NCBI GenBank assembly: GCA_021813505.1 | Contig: JAKAKI010000018.1 | Location: 1-64,000, forward strand | Direction: 5' to 3' | DNA: 64,000 bases | Origin: a bacterium | GTDB taxonomy: Bacteria > Zixibacteria > MSB-5A5 > WJJR01 | Shown here: piece after piece, positions 27,088-35,357 of the stretch | Numbering within the stretch: the stretch's first letter is position 1 | Layout: each line of letters starts with the position of its first letter | Program-made: the position numbers and the translations under genes | Notes under the pieces: generated by a model | The model's input: the letters and a program-made list of their open reading frames with translations, nothing else | Told to the model about the DNA's origin: nothing | The model's database searches: none

Positions 27088-28276
27088 AAAGATCCTATTC
27101 GTTGACGATGAGCCCAACCTCCTCGAGGGGGTCAAGCGCCAATTCCGCCGGGAGTTTCAGATCACCACCGCCCCCGGCGGTGAGGATGCCTTGAAGCTTC
27201 TGATGAGCGAAGGGCCATACGCCGTCGTCGTGTCCGACCTGCGCATGCCGGGCATGGATGGCATTCAATTCCTGACCAAGGCGCGTCAGGCCAGCCCGGA
27301 CTGTGTGCGGCTCATGCTGACCGGCAATGCCGATCTCACTGCGGCGATGCAGGCGGTCAACGAGGGAAACATATTCCGCTTCCTGTCCAAGCCGTGTCCT
27401 CCGGATGTGCTGGGGCGGGCGTTGCATTCGGCCCTCGACCAGTATCATCTGATCATGGCGGAGCACGATCTTCTGGAGAACACACTGCAGGGCAGCGTGA
27501 AGGTTTTGACCGATCTGCTCGCGGTGCTTAGTCCGATGGCGTTTGGGCGAGCCTCGCGCGTGAAACGCTATGTCCGCGGCATCGTCAGGCTGATTGCCGA
27601 GACCGGCGGGCAGGATCTGCCGGCGCCGTGGCAATTCGAGATGGCCGCAATGCTGTCGCAGATCGGCTGCATTGTGCTGCCGCCGAGTTTGCTGAAGAAG
27701 GTGTTCGATGGAGTGCAACTATCCAGCAGCGAGCAGAAAGCCTACGACAGCCATCCGGCCGTGGCGCGCGAGCTTCTGGCGAATATCCCGCGCCTGGAGC
27801 CGGTCACGGAGATGATCCGCTATCAGGATCTTCACTTCGATGGTCCTGGTGTGCCGCAGGGTGCGAGTATTCCGATCGGTGCCCGGGTGCTCAAGGCGGT
27901 GCTCGATTACGATCTGCTCGTCGCGTCGGGCAGCCCGTCGGCGGTTGCCCTTGCAGGCTTGTATGAGCGTGCGAGTTGGTACGATCCGGCGGTCCTGCAG
28001 GCGTTGAAGACTCTGGTTGGCCTCGAAGCACGTTACGAAGTACGCCGCGTGGCGATTCGCGAACTGGAAGCCGGCATGATTCTGGCGGAGAACATCGTCT
28101 CCAACGATGGGCAGTTGTTGATCGCCAAAGGTTTCGAGCTGAGCACGTCGATTCTGCGGCGGCTGGAGCATTACGCCGTCAATTCGCTTTTGCGTGAGCC
28201 GGTCTGCGTGCTCGTACCGACGCAGAAGTCCGGTCTGGCCGAGCCTACCCGGCAGCCGGCGATGTCAGGCGCCTGA
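27077..28276 (+). CDS. Response regulator with degenerate HD-GYP-like domain
   Basis: A 399-residue protein. The receiver (residues 1-120) is intact: VDDEP, Asp54 in VSDLRMPGMDG, Lys in FLSKPCP. The rest follows the HD-GYP order but with lost catalytic residues. Where active enzymes have HDIGK there is SQIGC, and the HHERxDGxGYP region reads RYQDLHFDGPGVPQG. SHPAVARELL and IPIGARVLKAVLDYDLLV still match. Hydrolysis of cyclic di-GMP is therefore unlikely, and a binding or scaffold role is more plausible. AGGAG precedes ATG 27077. It is the last gene of the signalling block. Confidence 0.88.
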   Translation: MQSEKILFVDDEPNLLEGVKRQFRREFQITTAPGGEDALKLLMSEGPYAVVVSDLRMPGMDGIQFLTKARQASPDCVRLMLTGNADLTAAMQAVNEGNIFRFLSKPCPPDVLGRALHSALDQYHLIMAEHDLLENTLQGSVKVLTDLLAVLSPMAFGRASRVKRYVRGIVRLIAETGGQDLPAPWQFEMAAMLSQIGCIVLPPSLLKKVFDGVQLSSSEQKAYDSHPAVARELLANIPRLEPVTEMIRYQDLHFDGPGVPQGASIPIGARVLKAVLDYDLLVASGSPSAVALAGLYERASWYDPAVLQALKTLVGLEARYEVRRVAIRELEAGMILAENIVSNDGQLLIAKGFELSTSILRRLEHYAVNSLLREPVCVLVPTQKSGLAEPTRQPAMSGA

Positions 28277-28289
28277 CGAGCGGCACACG

Positions 28290-28314
28290 CGCATCGTGAT
28301 CGCCTCACGATGCG
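28290..28314. terminator. Hairpin between convergent genes
   Basis: CGCATCGTGA (28290-28299), loop TCGCC, TCACGATGCG (28305-28314): a perfect 10-bp stem in the 70-base gap between two convergent genes. No T-run follows on either strand, so a terminating role is only suggested by position. Confidence 0.35.
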
Positions 28315-28346
28315 GGAGGCGCTCTCGATGCATCTCCACGGATCGC

Positions 28347-30374
28347 TCAATAGACGCGGACCGGCAGGATGACCATGGTCATTCCCGACCAGTGGAGCCG
28401 TTTCTGAATGGCAAATGCGGTTTCGTTATGCAGCAGGCGGTGGTACCAGGTTTCCTTCTGAAAGATGAGCTGCCCCGCGAAGAATGTAACTTTGGGAAAA
28501 TCTTTGGTAATCGACCGGCACAGCTCTTCAATCTCGTCGACGGCGTCGGTACCGATGGAAGCCCTCGACGTGGCGGGAAGCCCCAGCTTGTGGGCATAGT
28601 CCACATAGCGCTGCAGGTCACCCTCCGTGCGATGGCGCAACGCGTCCACCTCAGCGGCACCTTTGAATGTGTCCGAGTCCAGTACACCCACCGACAGAAA
28701 CAACAGGTTCTTATAATGGTTGGGGAAGGCCCGCTGCACGCTTAACAACGTGTGGATTCCCAGCCCGCCGAACGAGCCCACCAACACGGCGGCCGTGGGC
28801 TGTTTGGCGTCAACCTTTGGTGAGATCGCGGCACCCTTGGGTGGGATGTTCTCCAGAACCTCGTCGAGCCGCTGCAATTGTTCCGTGACACCGCGGTAAT
28901 GGGCCCGGATCAGAAAGCACAATCCAATCATCCCGCCGGTCACGACCAGTGTGATCCAGCCCCCGGCGTAGAACTTTTCGAAGGCGGTCATGATCAGAAT
29001 TCCGGAGCAGAGCAGGAGCCCTGGGACGAACAGAGCCAGCCGCCGTATCCATGGACTGTCGGGTGTCCGGCGCTTCTGCCACCAGAACCGGCACATGCTC
29101 AGCATCGAAAGAGAGAACGTCAGGAACACGTTGATACTGTACATGACCACCAGATGATGAACGTTGCCGCCTGTGGCCAGTAGCGCAACGAGCGATGCGC
29201 CGCCCATGAGCAAGATACCGTTCTGCGTGGTCAGTCGCTCTGAGAGGGCTGCGAATCGCCGCGGCAGCCACCAGTCGACTGCCATCTTCGACATGACTCT
29301 GGGGCCGTCCAGGAAGCCCGCCTGGGCGGCGACAACCAGCAGCGCACCCTCGGAAACCAATGTCAGGATTACAAGAGTACCGCCGAACGGGAGATTCTCC
29401 GCGAACCGCCCGACCAGAACGGCGTTGAGCGTCTTGCCCGTTACCGGAGAAACGCGAAACAACAGGTAGCAAATCAAGAGTCCCGATGCCGTGAATACCA
29501 GCGAGGCCGCCATGTAGGCCATCGTGCGCTTGCCGGTGGCCACTCTGGGTTCTCGCATCATGATCAGACCATTGGATACCGCTTCAAGGCCGGTATACGT
29601 TCCGCCACCCAGGGAATAGGCGCGAAACAAAAGCATCATCATGCCGCCGATGCCCAGGATTCCAAGACCTCCCGAAAAACCGCTCGAAACACTTGAGGCC
29701 ACAGCCGGCAAGTCACCGACGTGAGTGAAGAAACCGCCGACAATCAGCGTCACATGAGTCAGGAGAAACAGAATGAAGATCGGTGTCAGGATTATAATAG
29801 ACTCTTTGACACCACGGATATTGAGGACGATCAACGTTCCGATGAAGCCGACCTCGACGATCAATTTGACGGGGAGCCAGGAAGCCGGCATGAAGCTGAA
29901 TAGGGCATCGCCAGCCGCCGCCAATGAAACTGTAATCGTCAGAACGTAGTCTACAACCAGCGCCGATCCGGATACGACGCCGGTGTGGGCACCGAGCAAT
30001 TTGGTCGCCACGACATAACCGCCGCCGCCTTCCGGGAAGTGCTCGATGATGTGGGAGTATGCCCACGCGATGATAAAGACGGTGCCTGCGACCGCAACGG
30101 CGAGTGCAATCGCCAGGTATGTGTGTTCGCCCAGCGCCCGGAACGCCTCTTCCGGTCCGTAAGAGGACGACGAGAGACCATCGGCGCCCAGGCCCACCCA
30201 CGCCAGAAGGGCGACCAGCGAAAGGCGATGGAACAATGACCGGTCGGTCAGGTCACGCGGTTTGCCGAAGAAGATGCGGCGCAGCCGTTCGCCAATGCCC
30301 GGTTCTTCGGGTGGAAGTTCCGGCGGAACATTACCTGGAGTGTTAATGGGCGATGGTATAGCCGGGTCTGCCAT
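28347..30374 (-). CDS. APC-superfamily permease (KimA-like)
   Basis: A 675-residue inner-membrane transporter with about twelve hydrophobic segments between residues 50 and 490. The motif GADGLSSSSYGPEEAF in the first helices, followed by FPEGGGGYVVATKLLG, resembles the amino acid/polyamine/cation permease superfamily and its KimA-type potassium importers. A soluble C-terminal domain of about 160 residues (from TAAVLVGSFGGLG) looks like a USP-type fold that may bind a nucleotide. Potassium or amino acids are the likely substrates; sequence alone does not decide. It follows the deaminase on the same strand after about 100 bases. Confidence 0.8.
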   Translation of the reverse strand: MADPAIPSPINTPGNVPPELPPEEPGIGERLRRIFFGKPRDLTDRSLFHRLSLVALLAWVGLGADGLSSSSYGPEEAFRALGEHTYLAIALAVAVAGTVFIIAWAYSHIIEHFPEGGGGYVVATKLLGAHTGVVSGSALVVDYVLTITVSLAAAGDALFSFMPASWLPVKLIVEVGFIGTLIVLNIRGVKESIIILTPIFILFLLTHVTLIVGGFFTHVGDLPAVASSVSSGFSGGLGILGIGGMMMLLFRAYSLGGGTYTGLEAVSNGLIMMREPRVATGKRTMAYMAASLVFTASGLLICYLLFRVSPVTGKTLNAVLVGRFAENLPFGGTLVILTLVSEGALLVVAAQAGFLDGPRVMSKMAVDWWLPRRFAALSERLTTQNGILLMGGASLVALLATGGNVHHLVVMYSINVFLTFSLSMLSMCRFWWQKRRTPDSPWIRRLALFVPGLLLCSGILIMTAFEKFYAGGWITLVVTGGMIGLCFLIRAHYRGVTEQLQRLDEVLENIPPKGAAISPKVDAKQPTAAVLVGSFGGLGIHTLLSVQRAFPNHYKNLLFLSVGVLDSDTFKGAAEVDALRHRTEGDLQRYVDYAHKLGLPATSRASIGTDAVDEIEELCRSITKDFPKVTFFAGQLIFQKETWYHRLLHNETAFAIQKRLHWSGMTMVILPVRVY

Positions 30375-30477
30375 AAACTCTATGTCCGGGACATGCTGCC
30401 AAGATTCGGCTACGCTTGGGGAGGGTGGTCCTCTCCCGCCCGGCTTCCTGCGGCCGGTTCGGTATTGTCATTATCGG

Positions 30478-31020
30478 TCAATTGGCCGCAGCAGGCACGG
30501 GTTTCTTGGACACCGCCCAGTCGGCCTTGGGATCGTCGACGGTCAGCGGGCGGATGCCGCCGCTGAAACGCGCCTGCAGGATTTCGTATTGCGCCGCCAC
30601 CGCGGGCTCCGGGTGGCGCCAGTCGTGAAGATAAAACACGGTGTGGATTCCGGCCTGCAGAAGTTCTTTGGTGCACCCAAAACAGGGACGCATGGTCGTG
30701 TAGAGCGTCGAGCCGGCGACAGGCACGCCAAATCGCGCCGCCGACAACAGCGCATTCTGCTCGGCATGGACGCAGATACACAAATCATACGCCTCACCGG
30801 GGCCGTACTTCTGCCGGTTGGCGCAACGGTCGCATCCCCCCTCTTCGCAGTTCTTCGTCTTTGACGGAGTTCCGTTATATCCGGTCGACACAATCCGGCT
30901 GTCCATTACCAGTATGGCACCGACCCGGTTGCCCAGGCAATTGGCGCGCTCGCGGACCGCCATGGCAATCTGCATGAAGTAGGTGTCCATATCCGGACGT
31001 GTGCGTGGTGCGGTGGTCAT
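30478..31020 (-). CDS. Deoxycytidylate (dCMP) deaminase family protein
   Basis: A 180-residue zinc deaminase. The zinc site is complete: CVHAEQNALL supplies the His ligand and catalytic Glu, and MRPCFGCTKELL supplies the two Cys. VGAILVMDSRIVSTGYNGTPS and a Cys-rich insertion (NCEEGGCDRCANR) are typical of dCMP deaminases (ComEB/Dcd type). These convert dCMP to dUMP for thymidylate synthesis. The start is set at ATG 31020, with GAGGAG eight bases upstream; the frame is open 84 bases further without family resemblance. Late-competence ComEB is the nearest named relative. Confidence 0.9.
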   Translation of the reverse strand: MTTAPRTRPDMDTYFMQIAMAVRERANCLGNRVGAILVMDSRIVSTGYNGTPSKTKNCEEGGCDRCANRQKYGPGEAYDLCICVHAEQNALLSAARFGVPVAGSTLYTTMRPCFGCTKELLQAGIHTVFYLHDWRHPEPAVAAQYEILQARFSGGIRPLTVDDPKADWAVSKKPVPAAAN

Positions 31021-31187
31021 CGTCAGGTCTCCTCGGCGGCCATGTCCTAGGCGCCAACTGCCAAAGATACACTGATCGGCGGGAAGAATACCACCGCGAT
31101 TCAAGGGGGGTATGGCTTGATTCAGGCGCGCTGGATCGGGGCCGGCCTCCCCACGGTCTTGATCTCGCTATCGAGGGTGCGGATCAA

Positions 31188-32627
31188 CTATTGAGACGCC
31201 GGTTGTGCCGTCCAAAGCCTCGGAGTTATGAGAATGGAGATTTCTTTCTCTTCAATCGAGGTGGTCGTGTGCCTAAACAAGAGTCCGAGAAGGGGAATGG
31301 AGCCAAGCAGTGGTACCTTCCGGACAGCCTCGATACGGTTCTTTACAAGAAGACCACCGATCACAACAGTCTCGCCGTCGTTCACGCGAACCTTGGTGGT
31401 GACACTGCGCTTGTTTGTCACCGGCAGGCCAGTGCTGCCGGAGCCGATCACGTCGGACACCTCGGGTGACACTTCCAGGGTGATTGCTCCCGCCTCCGAG
31501 ACGTACGGGATGATCGTCAGTGCAATCCCGGTCTTGATGACCTCGAGCTGAGCGTACGTGTATGTCTGTGATCCACTGAGCATCGAGAAGTATTCTTCGC
31601 GCCCGATGAAAATCTGCGCCTTGTTCCCTTCAACTGTCGCGATGCGGGGATTGGCACGGATGTGGGCCTTCCCTTCATCCACCAGAGCATTCAGCCGGAT
31701 CTGATACTGTCCAATCCAGCCGGACTTCTGGATCCCGATCCGGTCAAAGACCACGGACAGCGAGGTGTCATTGCGCAATGCCTCGTTAGGGAGTGCACCA
31801 ATCTGCAGTTTCCTCTCTGTCCCCTTGGAGGCGGTAAGATCCCAAGAGAGCCCCAATTGGCGGCTGATATCTGAGGACATCTCGGTCACCAGCGCTTCGA
31901 TCATGACCTGCCGTGGGGGATGGTCGATCTGCGCCAGATCTGCCTGCATGCGGGCAATCATCTCGGGCGAACCGGTCAGCGTCGCCGTATTCGTTTCGGC
32001 GTCTATTCGGACAAACGGTTCGTAGTACGTCGACAGCAGCTTCAGGATGTCGCCGGCCTTGATAAAACTCGGGCGATACAGCACGGTTTCGGTGATGAGT
32101 GGAAACGACGGATTGCTTGGACGCGGAGAACCGACGAGGTAATACCCATTCAGCCAGCGAAATGTCAGGCCAAACGGGCTCAGAACGCGCCGCATGGCTT
32201 CTTCGAAGGGCAAATCGGTGAGTTCAACCGTGAGGATTCCGGTCACCGACTCGTCGGCAATGACATTGACGAAACACTGCGTGGCCATCGCCTGGAGGAT
32301 TTCACGCACGTCGGTATCGTAGAAGACGTTGGTAACCCGGCAGTCCGGCCGCGCCGGGTCAGAGTTTTGGGTCAGAGCCGCTTTGGGAACGGGGTTTGGC
32401 TGGTTGCCTGGGGTGATCCCCGACGACGAATCGCCAGGTACGGATGTATCGACCCGAGGGTCGCCACTCCCCGGATTATCCTGCGCACGTAAGTCGCCGG
32501 CGAGACCAATCGTCCCGGCGAAGACAAGAGCGGCGGCGATCAGAATCCCAGCCAGCGCTCTACTCGATCCCGAGAGATTCTTTGATGACAAATTCACGCT
32601 CCAGAGTTGCCGGTTTCTTCTCGCCAT
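31188..32627 (-). CDS. Secretin (outer-membrane multimeric pore) with STN domain
   Basis: About 479 residues. Signal or anchor segment ALAGILIAAALVFAGTIG; a Pro/Ser-rich linker; an STN/N0-like domain (VTNVFYDTDVREILQAMA to YYLVGS); an N1-like domain (VLYRPSFIKAGDILKLLSTY); then the secretin core (ANPRIATVEGNKAQIFIG, VNDGETVVIGGLLVKN, VPLLGSIPLLGLLFRH, ILITPRL). VPLLGSIPLLG is the best-known secretin signature. ATG 32627 overlaps the upstream gene by 68 bases; GTG 32597 is an alternative. There are no GspE/F-, PilB/C- or Tad-type partners nearby, and the gene is coupled to a PapD-like protein. Confidence 0.9.
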   Translation of the reverse strand: MARRNRQLWSVNLSSKNLSGSSRALAGILIAAALVFAGTIGLAGDLRAQDNPGSGDPRVDTSVPGDSSSGITPGNQPNPVPKAALTQNSDPARPDCRVTNVFYDTDVREILQAMATQCFVNVIADESVTGILTVELTDLPFEEAMRRVLSPFGLTFRWLNGYYLVGSPRPSNPSFPLITETVLYRPSFIKAGDILKLLSTYYEPFVRIDAETNTATLTGSPEMIARMQADLAQIDHPPRQVMIEALVTEMSSDISRQLGLSWDLTASKGTERKLQIGALPNEALRNDTSLSVVFDRIGIQKSGWIGQYQIRLNALVDEGKAHIRANPRIATVEGNKAQIFIGREEYFSMLSGSQTYTYAQLEVIKTGIALTIIPYVSEAGAITLEVSPEVSDVIGSGSTGLPVTNKRSVTTKVRVNDGETVVIGGLLVKNRIEAVRKVPLLGSIPLLGLLFRHTTTSIEEKEISILITPRLWTAQPASQ

Positions 32628-34272
32628 AGAAGACTTCCACCATCGCCCGGTAACGGCCAGGCACAAAGCCGGCCAGGACCTGCGAGGAGAGTATCCTGGC
32701 TTGGCCTGGCAGCACGTACGCCGTGTCGGCTTCGAATTTGACTTTCGCGAGGTTCTCAAACCGTCCCTCGGTTACAACCTCGACTGAGTCGAGTTTGCCA
32801 GGGGCACGCCAGAACTGAATCTCGGCGTTTCCTGAGAGCCGCACGTGGATATTCCCGGTGTTGCGGAACTCGGTATTCAGGACAACAGACGATCCGGGCT
32901 GCTGATCTACACCGATCTTGGTAACCTCGCCACTCTTCTCAAGACCCGGTGGAACCGTCAGGAAGATGGGGAAGTTAAGCTGCGACGGCAATGTCGTGGC
33001 GCCGCTGTCCTGGGCGGACTTCGCATTTAGAATGATGCACCCGTAATACCCGCCTTTGGCATCGGTCGGAATGGTCAGCGATGCCCTCAGATTCTGCGCC
33101 CGGGATGGATCCAGGGTGAAGCGAAGCGGGTCGATTTTCAACCAGGGGATACAACTGCGGCCCGTGTCCGGTACTTCCTCTGACACCCACATCTGCCCCC
33201 GCATCCCAAAGAAGACTTGTCCCATGCTCACATCGACGTTGATCGGTTTGTCTTCCCTGTTCATCACGTTGATGCCGAAGATGCGCGTGCCACCCGCTGG
33301 GATTGACTTGTCAAAGACCTCGGGTCTGTATTCCACGAAGAGCGACCGTGCCGCCCCCGTGGCGCCAACGCGGGAGGAATGCTGCTTCGTGATTTCGAAT
33401 GTGGATTGTGAGACCGCCGGTGACCGTCCGCCATATTGCACAAACGCCTTAATCGTGTATTTGCCGGGAGCCGGGAGTCCGGTAATCGTCTGAATGGACG
33501 CTTTCGTGCCTGGGAGTATCAACCCCCGCCCCCCCCCAAGACGCGTGTCCTGGATCAAACGGTGGTTTTCGTCACGAATGACCATCCGGCCCGCGGTGAC
33601 GACATGCACGTTCCCCGTGTTTTCCACATCAACGCTCACGAGCATTCCACGATCGCCAAACTGCTTTGCCAAGGCGGAGTCCTGAGCGGTTGGTGTGATC
33701 TCAATGTCCCCGGTGAGCATTCGGCGCTGGGTGCCGGGACGTCCCTTGACGATAATCTCAAACCAGGACGGGACTTGAAATTGGTATTCAAACATCGCCT
33801 CCATGACATCCGGGGAGGCTTTGCGGTCTTCCTGCAGGACTTCAAAAACGACCGCACCATAGGCGCCGCCGATCGCCCGATAGGGAACTTCGACCTTGGC
33901 TGCCACTTGGCGCATTTCACCCGGAGGGATGTCAGCCAGCGTATCCAGGAGCGTGATCCAGCTGACGCACGAGTAGGACATCGTGGTGTCGGACAGCTTG
34001 TAGTCCCCCCGCGATGACTGATACATGTCCCTCGTGGACATCCTGATCCGCAGCGGCTTCTCTTTGTTCTGGTTGGTCAGCTCGAAGTTGACCAGCGAAC
34101 GCGAACCCGGCGTCAATTCGAGCGAGACGATTTGCGGGCTCAGGAGAAGGTCAAACTGTGCGTGCGACGGCCCGGCCCAAAGAGAGACCAGGCCGATCAG
34201 TGCCAAGCCGCCGATGATGCTGCTGGCGGAAAAGAGTCTCGGGCAACGAGTCTTGAATTGTATCCTCATCAT
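32560..34272 (-). CDS. Tandemly duplicated periplasmic PapD/DUF916-like protein
   Basis: A 570-residue exported protein (signal peptide residues 16-38, ending SHAQ). It is built of two homologous halves of about 270 residues. Half one contains LTPGSRSLVNFELTNQN, SCVSWITLL, GGAYGAVVFEV, VENTGNVHV and PGKYTIKAFVQYGG. Half two has the counterparts SIPAGGTRIFGINVMNRED, SCIPWLKID, GGYYGCIILNA, FRNTGNIHV and PGRYRAMVEVFYGE. Each half looks like an immunoglobulin-type chaperone domain followed by a second beta-domain, as in PapD-like or WxL-interacting (DUF916) proteins. GAGGTGCG precedes the start. The neighbouring exported proteins are natural candidates for clients. Confidence 0.75.
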   Translation of the reverse strand: MMRIQFKTRCPRLFSASSIIGGLALIGLVSLWAGPSHAQFDLLLSPQIVSLELTPGSRSLVNFELTNQNKEKPLRIRMSTRDMYQSSRGDYKLSDTTMSYSCVSWITLLDTLADIPPGEMRQVAAKVEVPYRAIGGAYGAVVFEVLQEDRKASPDVMEAMFEYQFQVPSWFEIIVKGRPGTQRRMLTGDIEITPTAQDSALAKQFGDRGMLVSVDVENTGNVHVVTAGRMVIRDENHRLIQDTRLGGGRGLILPGTKASIQTITGLPAPGKYTIKAFVQYGGRSPAVSQSTFEITKQHSSRVGATGAARSLFVEYRPEVFDKSIPAGGTRIFGINVMNREDKPINVDVSMGQVFFGMRGQMWVSEEVPDTGRSCIPWLKIDPLRFTLDPSRAQNLRASLTIPTDAKGGYYGCIILNAKSAQDSGATTLPSQLNFPIFLTVPPGLEKSGEVTKIGVDQQPGSSVVLNTEFRNTGNIHVRLSGNAEIQFWRAPGKLDSVEVVTEGRFENLAKVKFEADTAYVLPGQARILSSQVLAGFVPGRYRAMVEVFYGEKKPATLEREFVIKESLGIE

Positions 34273-34400
34273 CGCACCTCATCGTCCTTTGCAGCGAGTG
34301 CCTTTTCCGCATAGTAAGGTAAGGCGATTTCTCAAGCAGAATGCAAAGAAATTTGCCCGCGCACTCATACCTTGGAAGAACACCGGCCTGGCGGAGACAA

Positions 34401-34436
34401 AATTGACAGGCGCGCCAGCCAGACCGGCGCGCCTGT
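34401..34436 (-). terminator. Intrinsic terminator-like hairpin between subunit-like genes and chaperone-like gene
   Basis: On the minus strand ACAGGCGCGCC (complement of 34426-34436), a 9-base loop and GGCGCGCCTGT (34406-34416) form a perfect 11-bp GC-rich stem. It is followed by CAATTTTG. It lies 82 bases after the second exported gene and 129 bases before the chaperone-like gene, so it could reduce expression of the downstream genes. Confidence 0.7.
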
Positions 34437-34517
34437 TGCCGAACTCATGCGGCAAGCGTGAACCACAAAACCCGGTAAAGTTAACTGCTCGAGGTCTGCG
34501 ATTCCTCCGTGCGGCCC

Positions 34518-35243
34518 TTATAAGGGCTTCCAGGTACCATCGGTGTTAAGCCACGGTTTCAGGCACTGCACCGAGAGGGTAATCTGGGCTCTGTTAATGT
34601 AGTCGCACGCACCATTGCATTGCACGACGCAGATCTTGTTCCATAGCTTCCAGGCGATCCCATAGTGGAGCGGCCAGGGGCGCACGCCGGTACCGATCAC
34701 ATCTTTCAGGAGATCATCGCTGGCGTTCAGATCCACCGCCGATGTCCAACCGCGCGCATTCGCTTCCGCGAATCCACCACCATTTGTCTCGAAGGAATAG
34801 GAGACATCGATCGGCGTATGCGTCGGGTCGTAGCACGGGCCTTGCGGGTCGGGCATCAACGGGCCAAAGCCTTCATAGTCGACCAAGACGTCGCCGTTGG
34901 AGGCCAGCCGCGCCTCGATGCTGTTGCCGGCGAAGCAGCCGGGCTTACGGATATACCATTGCCACTCCGTCCAGCCCAGCTTCCAATCGATCCACTGGCC
35001 GACGGATGCGCGAATGACAACCGGGATCAGCCATTTTTCCCTGTTGCAATTGCCCTGCGCTTGTTCGCCCAGCCGGAACAGCCGGGCCTGGCGGAGCTCA
35101 AGATCCAGCGGATTCGGCAGCCATGTTTGTGTTGCCTCATCGAAGTAGAAGACCTCGCTCTCGCCTTGCGCCTGTGCCTGCGCGATGCCGACAAAGGCGA
35201 CAAGCGCCCCGACGGCAAGCAGTAACAGAATTAGCTTCTTCAT
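34518..35243 (-). CDS. Exported protein B, paralogue of its neighbour
   Basis: A 241-residue exported protein with a classic signal peptide (KKLILLLLAVGALVAFVG...AQA). Start ATG 35243 has AAGGAGGGAGCA just upstream. Its later two-thirds align with the upstream gene: WQWYIRKPGCFAGN matches FDFRIRKPEVLAGR, PIDVSYSF matches AIPASYAI, and the end GACDYINRAQITLSVQCL matches KACDYVNSAIITLTIENL. Several cysteines suggest disulphides. I recognise no named family. Gene order and signal peptide fit a secreted structural subunit or surface protein served by the chaperone-like and secretin genes that follow. Confidence 0.7.
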   Translation of the reverse strand: MKKLILLLLAVGALVAFVGIAQAQAQGESEVFYFDEATQTWLPNPLDLELRQARLFRLGEQAQGNCNREKWLIPVVIRASVGQWIDWKLGWTEWQWYIRKPGCFAGNSIEARLASNGDVLVDYEGFGPLMPDPQGPCYDPTHTPIDVSYSFETNGGGFAEANARGWTSAVDLNASDDLLKDVIGTGVRPWPLHYGIAWKLWNKICVVQCNGACDYINRAQITLSVQCLKPWLNTDGTWKPL

Positions 35244-35282
35244 TGCTCCCTCCTTAGGGATTATGGGTGATGAGAGAACTGT

Positions 35283-35307
35283 GACAGTTGCACTGTCGTA
35301 AACTGTC
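35283..35307. promoter_or_regulatory. Operator-like GACAGT/ACTGTC repeats
   Basis: GACAGT (35283-35288), ACTGTC (35292-35297) and ACTGTC (35302-35307) form an inverted pair with 3-base spacing plus a direct copy 10 bases further. The cluster is 40-64 bases upstream of exported protein B, so it may be a regulator site or part of its promoter. Confidence 0.4.
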
Positions 35308-35357
35308 ATGAATGGGTTACGGAGACTGACTCTTTGCGCCCGTCCTCCTTTCAACTC

